DNA from: JACMLD01 sp039915085
GTDB lineage: Bacteria > Bacteroidota > Bacteroidia > Chitinophagales > Chitinophagaceae
Assembly (NCBI GenBank): GCA_039915085.1
Contig: JBDSOC010000260.1
Location: 1-24,522, forward strand
DNA: 24,522 bases
Direction: 5' to 3'
Shown: piece by piece, positions 1-7,715 of the stretch
How positions within the stretch are numbered: position 1 is the first letter of the stretch
Layout: every line of letters begins with the position of its first letter
The notes under the pieces: model-generated
Told to the model about the DNA's origin: nothing
Databases searched by the model: none
Seen by the model: only the letters and a program-made list of their open reading frames with translations
Made by a program: the position numbers and the translations under genes

Positions 1-1
1 C

Positions 2-751
2 TCATTTCAGCAATTCTATATTCTTACTCACTTCTTTGTTTTCCATTTCACGAACCGGGTATAAAAGCATTTCAGTTAACATGCCTGGATTGATAATGCG
101 GTTAGCGATAGTAACCACTGCCGAATCAATCGTATTAATATGTGTATCCTTCATGTCTCCCTGGATAAACGCAAGCGCAAGCGCATTAGCCCAGGATGTC
201 TTTCTTGCTGTAACAATGCTGAAATTAAGTACGCCGTCCTGGCTATGGTTTGCCATGGTTTCAATTGCACGCAGTGGAAACCATATTTTACACAGTGAGT
301 CCTGAACTGCCTGCATAAGAGAAGCAATTACATCATTGATTTTATCAAAATCCTTTTGTAAAGAAAAAATTTTATCTCCGGGTGCCACAACTGCGGCAGC
401 TATTCCCAGGTCTAAATTAATATGTGCATTTACGCCTGCAACCAGGTGCTGCAAAACAATCAGCTTATCGTTTTTGCATGCCTCAAAACACACATACCAC
501 GCGTTGGTGCATCTTTGCTGGTGCGTATATGCTTCCCAGGCTTCCAGGTAACGGGTAGCAAAAATAATATCCAGCTGTTCCATTCTTTTGCCATCTTCAA
601 ACTTATTATTTTGAATACCCTCCATAACGGCAAACGTCATCCGCCTGTAAAGTGTGGCAAAATATCCCATCGGGCTCTGGTGTGTTTTACACCATGCTAT
701 AATAGCATCCAGGTTATTAATAACACCCTGTATAGAATTTATCTGCAGCAT
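2..751 (-). CDS. DUF5995 family protein
   Basis: Protein of unknown function that I recognise as DUF5995. The signature is a run beginning NNLDAIIAWC, followed by a PMGYFATLYRRMT segment, RMEQLDIIFATRYLEAW, and a HINLDLGIAAA motif in the centre. It has no signal peptide or membrane segment, so it is probably cytoplasmic. The stop codon is the TGA at the very left edge of the window, so the gene is complete. I chose the ATG at 751 (249 residues) because the domain begins a few residues after it; the frame stays open to a GTG at 829, which would add 26 residues of unconserved-looking sequence. It lies downstream of the DUF1345 gene on the same strand and may be co-transcribed with it. The HINLDLG histidine could be a metal ligand, but that is speculation. 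The family call is firm, the function is unknown. Confidence 0.85.
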   Translation of the reverse strand: MLQINSIQGVINNLDAIIAWCKTHQSPMGYFATLYRRMTFAVMEGIQNNKFEDGKRMEQLDIIFATRYLEAWEAYTHQQRCTNAWYVCFEACKNDKLIVLQHLVAGVNAHINLDLGIAAAVVAPGDKIFSLQKDFDKINDVIASLMQAVQDSLCKIWFPLRAIETMANHSQDGVLNFSIVTARKTSWANALALAFIQGDMKDTHINTIDSAVVTIANRIINPGMLTEMLLYPVREMENKEVSKNIELLK

Positions 752-852
752 TGAGAAATTGAATTCAGCAATTTGTTTTTTGATCCTATTATTTACCACA
801 TAAAACTTACAACCTAACACACTTATCACTTACCAATTAAAATTTATAAAGC

Positions 853-1542
853 TCAGCTTTTCAGCCCTGCAATTAAATTAACGGTAAGTGCAACAACAAA
901 TGTGTTTAATGCAAATGACAAAAGGCCGTGTATAAGTGCTTGCCGTCTTATTTCACGGGATGTAATTTCTACATCTGATACCTGGAAGGTCATACCTATA
1001 ACAAAAGCAAAATACGCAAAATCGAGATAATCGGGCGCCTTCTCTTCCGGAAAATTAAGTCCTTCCGCTTGCATGTCGGGCCGTTCATTGTCATCCCCAT
1101 AATACATATATGCATAATGGGAACAGAAAGTTGTATGCACCATAATCCATGAAAGCAACATACCGCCAATAGCCACAGCAAGGTATAATCCCCGTTGGGG
1201 CGAAGATGTTTTTGAAAGTATAAGAAACAATACAGTTACCATACTTGCCAGCGAAGAAATTAATACAATAATAAAAACAAAAAACCGGCTACCGTCTTCT
1301 TTCCTGGCTATTTGTCTCATTTGCGCAGGCGAGCAGGTAAGAAACACCACCCATATATTAAAAAGAACGACGATACAAAATACATCCCACAAGATCATTA
1401 TCATTACCAGCGGATTGAAGACAATTTTCTGGATTAATAAGTAAGTTATCAGTACAACAACAAATCCAATCAGCAAACGATGAATCGGTCTCAATCGGAG
1501 AAAAAAATTTTGAAGGTGTTTTTGACCGGGTAATTCAGGCAT
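853..1542 (-). CDS. DUF1345 domain integral membrane protein
   Basis: Predicted inner-membrane protein of 229 residues of the DUF1345 family (function unknown). About six hydrophobic segments are visible, near residues 20-40, 44-67, 86-110, 118-140, 170-190 and 205-226. The typical family features are a charged loop after the second helix (QMRQIARKEDGSR), the WIMVHTTFCSHYAYMYY segment, and a late FAYFAFVIGMTFQVSDV stretch. I took the ATG at 1542; an in-frame TTG two codons upstream is less likely. The DUF5995 gene follows on the same strand, and no terminator separates them. The family assignment is strong, but no transport substrate or enzymatic role can be inferred from the sequence. Confidence 0.88.
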   Translation of the reverse strand: MPELPGQKHLQNFFLRLRPIHRLLIGFVVVLITYLLIQKIVFNPLVMIMILWDVFCIVVLFNIWVVFLTCSPAQMRQIARKEDGSRFFVFIIVLISSLASMVTVLFLILSKTSSPQRGLYLAVAIGGMLLSWIMVHTTFCSHYAYMYYGDDNERPDMQAEGLNFPEEKAPDYLDFAYFAFVIGMTFQVSDVEITSREIRRQALIHGLLSFALNTFVVALTVNLIAGLKS

Positions 1543-1732
1543 AAGCAAATGGTTATTTTATTACGGAAAGATAGATCTTCTGTTGCAATACAAGTGTTAT
1601 TTACCAAGCGTGGAAAAAAGGAAAAAGAGAATAAAAGTTTAGTACAAGTTTTTGTAAAGGGTAATTTGCCAGCATTAAATGCAATAGCCACTATCTAATT
1701 ATCCTGGCCTGTATTCCGCTCTAATCTCTTTG

Positions 1733-2716
1733 CTATCGTATCAATCCAATGGCTTTTGAATGTTCAATCGCCTCAATGCTGGTTTTAAACAAGCAGGTAT
1801 GAATGCCTGTATGTTGCTGTAATTGCGCCAGTAATTCACGCGATGTATCTTCATTGTCCCCGATTACATTGCGTATGTAAACAGCATGTATCCTGCTGGT
1901 ATATTTTTCAGCGATGGCTTTATAGATAACCGGGTCGCGCTGCGTATTATCTCCAATTAAAATAAATTGCTGGTGAGGAAAGGCCTGCAATATACGCGTA
2001 ACCCTTATCAGCTTTCCCTCATGTTTTGTTTTGCCTGTCTGCAGTAGTTCCGTCCATTGTTTCACATGGTTCAGTAAAAACGCCCCCCTTGGCAGGTTAT
2101 TGAAAGAAAAGAAATCTTCCAGGTAATCATATAAGTTCCATTCGCTGCTGGATACATAAAAAAAAGGATTGGGAGCGTCAGGGGTTGTATTGGAAACCGA
2201 TAATAACTGGTAATGTCTTTGCACATCATCAAATATTTTTCTTGTATGCGGGTTGGTGGCAAATAATATCCGCAATCTTTTAAACACGGTGGCAGAATGC
2301 GATACCATAATGGTATCGTCAATATCGGAAATAAATCCATATTGTGTTTTATGTGGTACAAATAATTCTCCTGCCCCGGTAACTGCTTCGCTCCCATTTT
2401 TATATTCAACCTCTACAGGGTGCCACCCGGCAGCAACAGGCTGTTCCGACGCCCATTCAAATTTTATAAATCCATCCGTTTCGGTTTTATTCGTTAACAC
2501 CTGGTTTTGCCAGCGCAATTCAACAGGCGCATGTGCAACTGGTTTTACAAAAAATAACCTTAGCAGGTAAATAATGTTTGAAAAAGGATTGGTGCTGTAG
2601 CGTTTCCGGGCTACTGTTTTCCGGTTAAAGACATGTCCATATAAAAGCAAGTCATGCATGTGACCATAACCATGGTATATTTTCACAAACTTTCTGTCAC
2701 GGGCAGACTTTGACAA
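1733..2716 (-). CDS. APP1-like phosphatidate phosphatase (DUF2183, HAD-type)
   Basis: Likely dephosphorylates phosphatidate to diacylglycerol, by homology to the catalytic domain of yeast App1 (DUF2183). The N-terminal part (residues 1-120) begins with the conserved-looking KIYHGYGHMHDLLLYGH segment and a small beta-rich domain. The HAD-like catalytic half starts with DIDDTI (DxDxT; D131, D133, T135). It continues with a Ser-rich motif YVSSSEWNLYD (about 187-197), a lysine region near K235, and the acidic motif GDNTQRDP (255-262). There is no signal peptide or membrane helix. No ATG precedes the conserved N-terminus: the open frame allows a TTG at 2716 or a GTG at 2686, and upstream an in-frame stop follows within about 30 bases, so a non-ATG start is implied. 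It is divergent from a lipid kinase whose reaction would be the reverse. The family is confident, the substrate is inferred. Confidence 0.85.
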   Translation of the reverse strand: MSKSARDRKFVKIYHGYGHMHDLLLYGHVFNRKTVARKRYSTNPFSNIIYLLRLFFVKPVAHAPVELRWQNQVLTNKTETDGFIKFEWASEQPVAAGWHPVEVEYKNGSEAVTGAGELFVPHKTQYGFISDIDDTIMVSHSATVFKRLRILFATNPHTRKIFDDVQRHYQLLSVSNTTPDAPNPFFYVSSSEWNLYDYLEDFFSFNNLPRGAFLLNHVKQWTELLQTGKTKHEGKLIRVTRILQAFPHQQFILIGDNTQRDPVIYKAIAEKYTSRIHAVYIRNVIGDNEDTSRELLAQLQQHTGIHTCLFKTSIEAIEHSKAIGLIR

Positions 2717-2771
2717 TTTTTGGTATATTTTTATATTGTTACGGTGTTACACAATCAACTACCACGCCAGC

Positions 2772-3644
2772 ATGAGCAACCACGAACCCTTAAAATTACT
2801 TTTTATTATTAACCCGGGATCAGGAAACAAAGACATTGACTGGTCATCGGAAATTGACAATTTCTTTGCCCAGCTTCCTCATACGATAGAAAAGTTTTTT
2901 CTAACGCCAGAATGTAATACGGGTACCATTAAAGATAGAATAAGTGTTGCAAAACCAAACAGGGTTATTGCAGTAGGCGGCGACGGTACGGTAAAGCTGG
3001 TAGCGGAATGCCTCCTGCATACCCGTACGGTAATGGGTATATTGCCCGGGGGATCCGCAAACGGCCTGGCCAAAGAGCTGGGCATACCTGCAGATACGCG
3101 TGGGGCATTGCAACATCTGCTTAAAAATGAAACAGAAAACATTCATCTCGTACAAATAAATAATCAGCTATGCGTTCACCTGAGTGATATTGGCTTTAAT
3201 GCTTCTGTCATCAAAATTTTTGAATCAGAAAAAAAAAGAGGTATGCCGGGTTATGTTAAAGCAGCCTGGAAAGTACTCTGGAAACATTCCGTTATGCAGG
3301 CTACTATAAAAATTGATAATAATTATATCAGGAGAGATGCAGCTATGATAGTAATTGCCAATGCCACAAGGTATGGCAGCGGGGCTGTTATTAACCCCCT
3401 GGGCCGGCTGGATGATGATTTATTTGAAATAGTAATTATAAGGAAAGTTTCTTTTTCTGAAATATTTAAAATGATGGTTTCGCACAGGCCCTACGATAAA
3501 AGTAAAACAGAACTATTCCAGGCGCAATCATTACAAATTCAATCAAACAAAAAAGTTCATTTTCAGATAGATGGCGAATACGAAGGGAAAGTAAATAAAA
3601 TACAGGCAATCATACTAAAAAATGCGCTGCATATTATTAAATAA
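2772..3644 (+). CDS. Diacylglycerol kinase family lipid kinase (YegS/BmrU type)
   Basis: ATP-dependent lipid kinase of the DAGK catalytic family, expected to phosphorylate diacylglycerol or a related lipid. The 290-residue protein shows NPGSGNKD near residue 14, the nucleotide-binding GGDGT motif at 69-73, and PGGSANGLAKELG at about 92-104. A C-terminal beta-rich domain includes GRLDDDLFE (about 211-219) and ends with a QIDGE-type segment. These are the standard landmarks of YegS/Rv2252/BmrU-type kinases, and the length is normal. The ATG at 2772 is chosen; the frame is open back to a TTG at 2736, but the domain begins just after the ATG. Only about 55 bases separate it from the divergent phosphatidate phosphatase, so their promoters must overlap each other or the coding ends. 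The exact lipid substrate cannot be decided from the sequence. Confidence 0.9.
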   Translation: MSNHEPLKLLFIINPGSGNKDIDWSSEIDNFFAQLPHTIEKFFLTPECNTGTIKDRISVAKPNRVIAVGGDGTVKLVAECLLHTRTVMGILPGGSANGLAKELGIPADTRGALQHLLKNETENIHLVQINNQLCVHLSDIGFNASVIKIFESEKKRGMPGYVKAAWKVLWKHSVMQATIKIDNNYIRRDAAMIVIANATRYGSGAVINPLGRLDDDLFEIVIIRKVSFSEIFKMMVSHRPYDKSKTELFQAQSLQIQSNKKVHFQIDGEYEGKVNKIQAIILKNALHIIK

Positions 3645-3673
3645 TAAGTGATTTGTAAAAAGGACAAAAAAAG

Positions 3674-3698
3674 AAAGATACCCTTTTGAGGTATCTTT
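3674..3698 (-). terminator. Intrinsic terminator, mainly for the minus-strand stress gene
   Basis: A perfect 9-bp inverted repeat (AAAGATACC / GGTATCTTT) with a 7-base loop lies between the convergent lipid-kinase and PNPOx-like genes. Read on the minus strand it is followed by a T-rich run (CTTTTTTT), as expected of a rho-independent terminator. In the plus direction only a short TTT follows, so it may act weakly for the kinase gene too. Confidence 0.7.
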
Positions 3699-3756
3699 AC
3701 AGTGTACGGCTGATCTGAAATAACGATAGTATTATATAAACGGGACTGTTTGCAGG

Positions 3757-4269
3757 TTATTTAACATTCAATGAACCTTCTTCTGCGTCTACCAGTGTTT
3801 TGCCGGTAGCCACTGAAGCGACCATTTTAAAGAAGTTGATCATTTTATTGCCTGTTGTATCCCAGTAATAGGCATTTACATTACTCACCCTGATCAATGA
3901 AATATTGGGATCATCTTTTCCGCCTTTAAACCAGGTTTTAACAAGCGGTGTCCACAGATCCTCTATTTTCTGTTTATCATAAGAAATGGTAGCAGTTCCG
4001 TTTACAACCAGGTAACTGCTCTTACCGGGATGAGAATAGAAAAGCTGCACATGATCATCATCCTGAATTTCTTTGTTTTTATCACTGTCTTTGGGACTAA
4101 AAAACCAGATATCTCCGTTATCGTCTACTTCCTGTGTACCCATTGGGCGGCAGGTAGCACCATCATCTGTTTTTAAGTGACTGCAAAAAAGACAAATATT
4201 AATTTCGTTTGCCAGTTCTTTTAATTTCTTAATCGCTTCTTGCTGTTGCAGGTTAACCGGGTTACTCAT
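3757..4269 (-). CDS. Pyridoxamine 5'-phosphate oxidase-like general stress protein
   Basis: Member of the split-barrel flavin-binding superfamily, of the type annotated as general stress protein 26. These proteins bind FMN or a related flavin, and most lack demonstrated PNP oxidase activity. The 170-residue protein has the usual sub-family layout: an N-terminal helix (KKLKELANEI), a first strand ICLFCSHLK, a CRPMGTQEVDDNGDIWFFSP stretch (40-59), a HVQLFYSHPGKSSYLVVNGTA segment (73-93), and the C-terminal VNAYYWD motif (131-137). There is no signal peptide. The start is an ATG. A terminator lies directly downstream at 3674-3698. It is probably monocistronic, since the next gene upstream on this strand has its own terminator. 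The fold is confident, the biochemical activity is unknown. Confidence 0.88.
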   Translation of the reverse strand: MSNPVNLQQQEAIKKLKELANEINICLFCSHLKTDDGATCRPMGTQEVDDNGDIWFFSPKDSDKNKEIQDDDHVQLFYSHPGKSSYLVVNGTATISYDKQKIEDLWTPLVKTWFKGGKDDPNISLIRVSNVNAYYWDTTGNKMINFFKMVASVATGKTLVDAEEGSLNVK

Positions 4270-4447
4270 AAAACTTAATTTAAGATGTAAATATGATCTA
4301 CAACTTCTATCAATTATATGCCAGAATAAATCAGCTTGTTATTTTTATAAAACGGAAGCAGATGGGGCAAAAAAATGCACAAACAGCAGTTGAAAATAAA
4401 AACCAAAAGATATTAAGGAGAATTTTCCACAATATATCAGGTGCAAT

Positions 4448-4471
4448 AAAAAAGCCGGGTATCAACCCGGC
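4448..4471 (-). terminator. Rho-independent terminator of the DinB-like gene
   Basis: The stem GCCGGGT / ACCCGGC with a 4-base loop (4454-4471) is followed, on the minus strand, by six T residues. It sits about 26 bases past the stop of the DinB-fold gene, so it is very likely that gene's terminator. Confidence 0.85.
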
Positions 4472-4496
4472 CGCTTACTATAAATAATAAAATTAA

Positions 4497-5108
4497 TTAT
4501 TGTTTGGGGAAGGCAGCATTTGCTTTTACCTCTTCTATCTGCATTGTATGCCTTTCACTGTGTCCTGCAATCATCAGTAATAACTGGTAAGTATTAATGG
4601 TCCCAAAAGCAGGGTGTTGAACAAAATGATTTTTTAAGTCATCCTTCGTATTGCTGATGTAATTAATAGTTGAATCTCTCCTGCTTGTATAGGCCTTTAT
4701 CGCCGCATCGGTGCTGGTAAACTTGCCGACCGGTTGCAGCATTTCCGGCGCTTTAAATGTATGGGTTCTGTCTGTCATTCCTTTCAACAATTGTTCATCT
4801 GTTACTTTTACTTCAGCAGCTTTCTCAGGCGTGGCAGGCTGACTAACTGTTCCCTGCTCCCACTGCCACATAAGATTTTCCGCCAGTGAAATGTGTTCAA
4901 TACACTGCGCAATGCTCCAGCGGGAGGTATCTGCTTTAAAACTAAGCTGTTGAGATGAGAGATCTTTTATATCATTTAAAAACCGCTGTTTGGTGCGTTG
5001 AAATTCGTTAATTGCAAACTTTCGTTCTGTGTCTGTAATTACATCCTTTACAGGCAAAGAGAAAGCTGAGCCTGCCAGCAAGCCCATAAATAGAAACAGA
5101 CCTTTCAT
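4497..5108 (-). CDS. Exported DinB superfamily protein
   Basis: Four-helix-bundle DinB/YfiT-like protein (DinB_2 type) carrying an N-terminal signal sequence. With the ATG at 5108 it has 203 residues. A hydrophobic signal lies at about 1-18 (FLFMGLLAGSAFS). The bundle follows, with WSIAQCIEHISLAE around residue 64-77 and a C-terminal AGHSERHTMQIEEV. H72, H183 and H187 match the three-histidine metal site typical of the superfamily. The frame extends to a TTG at 5135, but the signal peptide supports the ATG. DinB-fold proteins include thiol transferases and many uncharacterised metal-binding proteins; the actual reaction is unknown here. Periplasmic or envelope location is inferred from the signal. 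A strong terminator follows it at 4448-4471. Confidence 0.87.
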   Translation of the reverse strand: MKGLFLFMGLLAGSAFSLPVKDVITDTERKFAINEFQRTKQRFLNDIKDLSSQQLSFKADTSRWSIAQCIEHISLAENLMWQWEQGTVSQPATPEKAAEVKVTDEQLLKGMTDRTHTFKAPEMLQPVGKFTSTDAAIKAYTSRRDSTINYISNTKDDLKNHFVQHPAFGTINTYQLLLMIAGHSERHTMQIEEVKANAAFPKQ

Positions 5109-5227
5109 TTTGTAAAATTTTAAGATGAGAATCAATAATAATTCAGGGAAAAGAAATGGTTTTGCGGTTAAATATAAATCAATTTAACATTATATTCATG
5201 CACTAAAAATGCAACTAAAGGACTTTC

Positions 5228-5989
5228 ATGCAACAAAAATATTTATTTATCATTGCGGTAACTGCATTGCTACTATTTGCCGCTTGCCGTCAACCGGTAA
5301 ATCCTTCAGGAAAACTATGGTTCTATACTCATAGCACCGGTAACAAAGAATTACCTGATTCGTCGCTTACACCCGCTAACTTTATAGACCTGGAAAAGGA
5401 TGGCAGCTATACCAGTGATTTTGGTCATTTTGATTACGGCAAATGGGTGTATAGCAAAAATGAGATCCTTCTCATCAGTTACCAGCACAGTAAATCGGTT
5501 TTGCCGGTAAGTTATCTTACGGAAAAAGAAATGCAGATGGGGCCGGCGAAAGGACCGTTTGATAATTTTGAAAGCCAACCCGTTTCTTTCGCTACCACTG
5601 CTGAGAATCCTTTTTCAAAAGAAAACAATGCCTGGCGAATGAAAGCTGCCGGCAAAGAAACAGACATGCTAATTAAAAACAGGTTGCTTAATCATTTTAA
5701 ATTCTGGGAACTTTATTTTACATGGGCCTTTAATGACAAGATTCAATACATTGATGTAAGAAGTACGCCTACGCCTGTTAAAATTTATGGCAATGGATTT
5801 GGGCTCAAACCTTATAATGAGCTGCCGGCTGCCTGGAAAATATATTTCTATGATGAAGAGGACTGCAGAAAAGCAAATGAAAAAATAAAATACCTGTTTG
5901 ACAATAACTCCATTGCGTGGCCGCATACAGAAAATAAATATAAAATGTTTATATCTGCCTTTCAGCAATTACAGCAAAAATTAAAATAA
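5228..5989 (+). CDS. Putative lipoprotein of unknown function
   Basis: I do not recognise a named family. The 253-residue protein has an N-terminal hydrophobic signal ending in LFAAC, so C20 is a plausible lipidation site and the product is probably a lipoprotein. The mature part has two halves. The first (about 28-110) is beta-rich with a repeated aromatic/Gly pattern (GHFDYGKWVYS), like a lipocalin-type or META-like small domain. The second (about 135-250) is alpha/beta with many Trp/Tyr/Phe residues (FKFWELYFTWAFN). It starts at an ATG and is alone on its strand, divergent from the DinB-like gene and convergent with the next. A bidirectional terminator follows at 5989-6017. The gene is surely real; the function is unknown. 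Confidence 0.8.
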   Translation: MQQKYLFIIAVTALLLFAACRQPVNPSGKLWFYTHSTGNKELPDSSLTPANFIDLEKDGSYTSDFGHFDYGKWVYSKNEILLISYQHSKSVLPVSYLTEKEMQMGPAKGPFDNFESQPVSFATTAENPFSKENNAWRMKAAGKETDMLIKNRLLNHFKFWELYFTWAFNDKIQYIDVRSTPTPVKIYGNGFGLKPYNELPAAWKIYFYDEEDCRKANEKIKYLFDNNSIAWPHTENKYKMFISAFQQLQQKLK

Positions 5990-6017
5990 AAAAGGGATCT
6001 TTAGCAGAACCCTTTTT
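5989..6017. terminator. Bidirectional terminator between convergent genes
   Basis: The inverted repeat AAAAAGGG / CCCTTTTT (13-base loop) begins at the stop codon of the lipoprotein gene and lies just beyond the stop of the convergent gene. Its own A and T tracts give a U-run in either direction, as expected of a shared terminator. Confidence 0.75.
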
Positions 6018-6035
6018 ACCTATTTTACAACCTTA

Positions 6036-6791
6036 TTATTTTTTCTTTTTAACAGGCATCGCTGTTGTTATTTTTCTCTCATGCACTTCTTTTAACTGCA
6101 TGGTAAAGTTTGTACTGCTTATTTTAAACATCAGCAGGTTGCTCGATACATTCAATACCCATATTTCTTTTCTGTCTGGCTCTCCCTCTGCTTTGGTTTG
6201 AATAGCAAAACCTTCCAGGCTGATGTCTTTTCCTTTATAATTAACAGGTGCGCTAACGGCATCTTCATCCGGGCTCATAAAAGTCTCCGCTTTCCCGTTA
6301 TCAAAACTAACCGGGGTTTCCTTATTTGATAAATCTTTAAAATTATCCGCACCCAGCCATAAAGCGGAGGCATCAGTCAGTTTCAGTTCGCCTTCAGGCA
6401 AAGTACCGAGGTAACTTTTGCCACTTTGCAGCGCTTTTGAACTGATGGTTACATGTCCTTTTTTATTTACACTGCCTGTAGTTATCCAGTTAAAATCTGC
6501 TACAACACCTGCATCAAATTTATTTGGTACTACCAGCATCGTATACTGGTTACCGGGTGTATAAACATCATACACCAGGGTATCTCCTTTATGTATACTA
6601 AATGTACAGGGTCCGTCCTCATAACAAACCAGTTCATCAAACTCTGTTTTAACAGTTGAAGTGCTTTTTTTAGTAACTCTTTTACCTTTTGTTGCTGCCG
6701 TTTTTTTAGCAGCTGGTTTTGCAGTTTTTGTTTGGGCAGATAAAACACCAAATACCATTAACATAATAGAAAAAACAAGGATCTTTTTCAT
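6036..6791 (-). CDS. Exported hypothetical protein with Lys/Ala/Thr-rich N-terminus
   Basis: No family recognised. With the ATG at 6791 the protein has 251 residues: a clear signal peptide (KKILVFSIMLMVFGVLSAQ, cleavage after AQ near residue 20), then a low-complexity basic linker of about 30 residues rich in K, A and T. A predicted beta-rich globular part follows, with YEDGPCTFSIHKGDTLVYDV early and ISLEGFAIQTKAEGEPDRKE later. The tail ends in four lysines. A TTG at 6824 would extend the frame but the signal peptide argues for the ATG. The Lys/Ala/Thr linker could contact nucleic acid, cell-surface polyanions or simply act as a spacer; this is speculation. It shares a bidirectional terminator with the lipoprotein gene and has no same-strand partner nearby. 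Confidence 0.8.
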   Translation of the reverse strand: MKKILVFSIMLMVFGVLSAQTKTAKPAAKKTAATKGKRVTKKSTSTVKTEFDELVCYEDGPCTFSIHKGDTLVYDVYTPGNQYTMLVVPNKFDAGVVADFNWITTGSVNKKGHVTISSKALQSGKSYLGTLPEGELKLTDASALWLGADNFKDLSNKETPVSFDNGKAETFMSPDEDAVSAPVNYKGKDISLEGFAIQTKAEGEPDRKEIWVLNVSSNLLMFKISSTNFTMQLKEVHERKITTAMPVKKKK

Positions 6792-7119
6792 GTAATAATT
6801 TTTTGACTTAAATGCAATTTTCAATAAGAAAAGTTATTCACACCCATTAGGGCACCTGACACTTTATCAACGTATTTGAGAGGAATATATTTTGTAAAAC
6901 ACGTCATATAGTAAGTTTACACGGCTCCATGTAATTACCCCGATTATTTATACGGCCTCAACCTATACAATCGCATAAACGCGCCCGTTTTTAATTAGAT
7001 TTGCCCGGGTGAATGGTAAATGGTTTGGCATACTGCGTAAAAAACCTTCATTCCTGCAATCATTTTATTTTATAGATTGCAAAATGCACCTATATTAAAC
7101 ATTTAACTTACTCCATTTT
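6792..7119. other. Divergent intergenic region, 328 bases
   Basis: This region separates the exported hypothetical (minus) from the SET-domain gene (plus) and should hold promoters for both. One TAnnTTTG-like element (TAGATTTG, 6996-7003, plus strand) is present about 117 bases before the SET start, but no TTG/TTTG lies at the proper upstream distance, so I do not call it a promoter. I see no small gene, terminator or repeat. Confidence 0.5.
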
Positions 7120-7539
7120 ATGACCAAAGAAGCATTACTGTCACAGCTAAAAGAAGAAACTTATGTAATGTTAAGACCATCAGGCGTTCATGGCATCGGG
7201 GTTTTTGCTATCAGGGATATACCAAAGGGTTGCAGAAACATCTTTTCGCGTGGTGCAGGAGAATGGATTAAACTTCCTATTGCCGAAGTAGAATTATTGC
7301 CGCATCATGCAAAGGATATTGTTGAAACCTATTGCCTGTTTGATGAGGAGAATTATTACGTTCCGGATTATGGATTTAAATTAATGGATCTTGTCAATTA
7401 CCTGAATCATTCTCACACACCCAATATTATTTCTGTTAATGACGGAGAGGAATTTGAAGCACTGACCAATATTGAAGCCGGTGAAGAATTACTGGTTAAT
7501 TACGGGCATATTGTTGGTGGCATGGAAGGTTACAAATAG
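7120..7539 (+). CDS. SET domain-containing protein (putative lysine methyltransferase)
   Basis: A compact bacterial SET protein of 139 residues, expected to bind S-adenosylmethionine and perhaps methylate a lysine on a protein. The motifs are GVHGIGVFA (22-30, the N-terminal GxG motif of SET domains), LVNYLNHSHTPN (91-102, containing the NHS motif of the pseudoknot), and GEELLVNYG (121-129, containing the catalytic-type tyrosine Y128). There are no pre-SET or post-SET zinc cysteines, which is usual in single-domain bacterial members. It starts at an ATG and has no signal peptide, so it is cytoplasmic. The next gene lies 176 bases downstream on the same strand. The substrate is unknown; host-directed or ribosomal/chromatin-protein methylation are both possible and not decided by context. 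Confidence 0.88.
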   Translation: MTKEALLSQLKEETYVMLRPSGVHGIGVFAIRDIPKGCRNIFSRGAGEWIKLPIAEVELLPHHAKDIVETYCLFDEENYYVPDYGFKLMDLVNYLNHSHTPNIISVNDGEEFEALTNIEAGEELLVNYGHIVGGMEGYK

Positions 7540-7715
7540 TGATTGGTGTAGTCCGCCAGCAATTAATAACGCTGCCGTCATTCTGGTCATGTTTCTGCTC
7601 ATCATATTGCGGGCATATCAATCTCTCTGCAAAAAACCAGGTCTGATTCTGTATAAAATATCATGCTATATTGCGAAACCGGTAATATATTGCAATCCGC
7701 ATCAGTATATAATTT

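Noticed and set aside
4293..4487. 64-codon plus-strand frame between the PNPOx-like and DinB genes
   Set aside because: Its 3' end overlaps the clear minus-strand terminator of the DinB gene and it shows no recognisable domain or signal.
6996..7003. TAGATTTG as promoter of the SET gene
   Set aside because: It matches the -7 consensus but there is no TTG/TTTG at the expected distance upstream, and such octamers occur by chance in AT-rich DNA.
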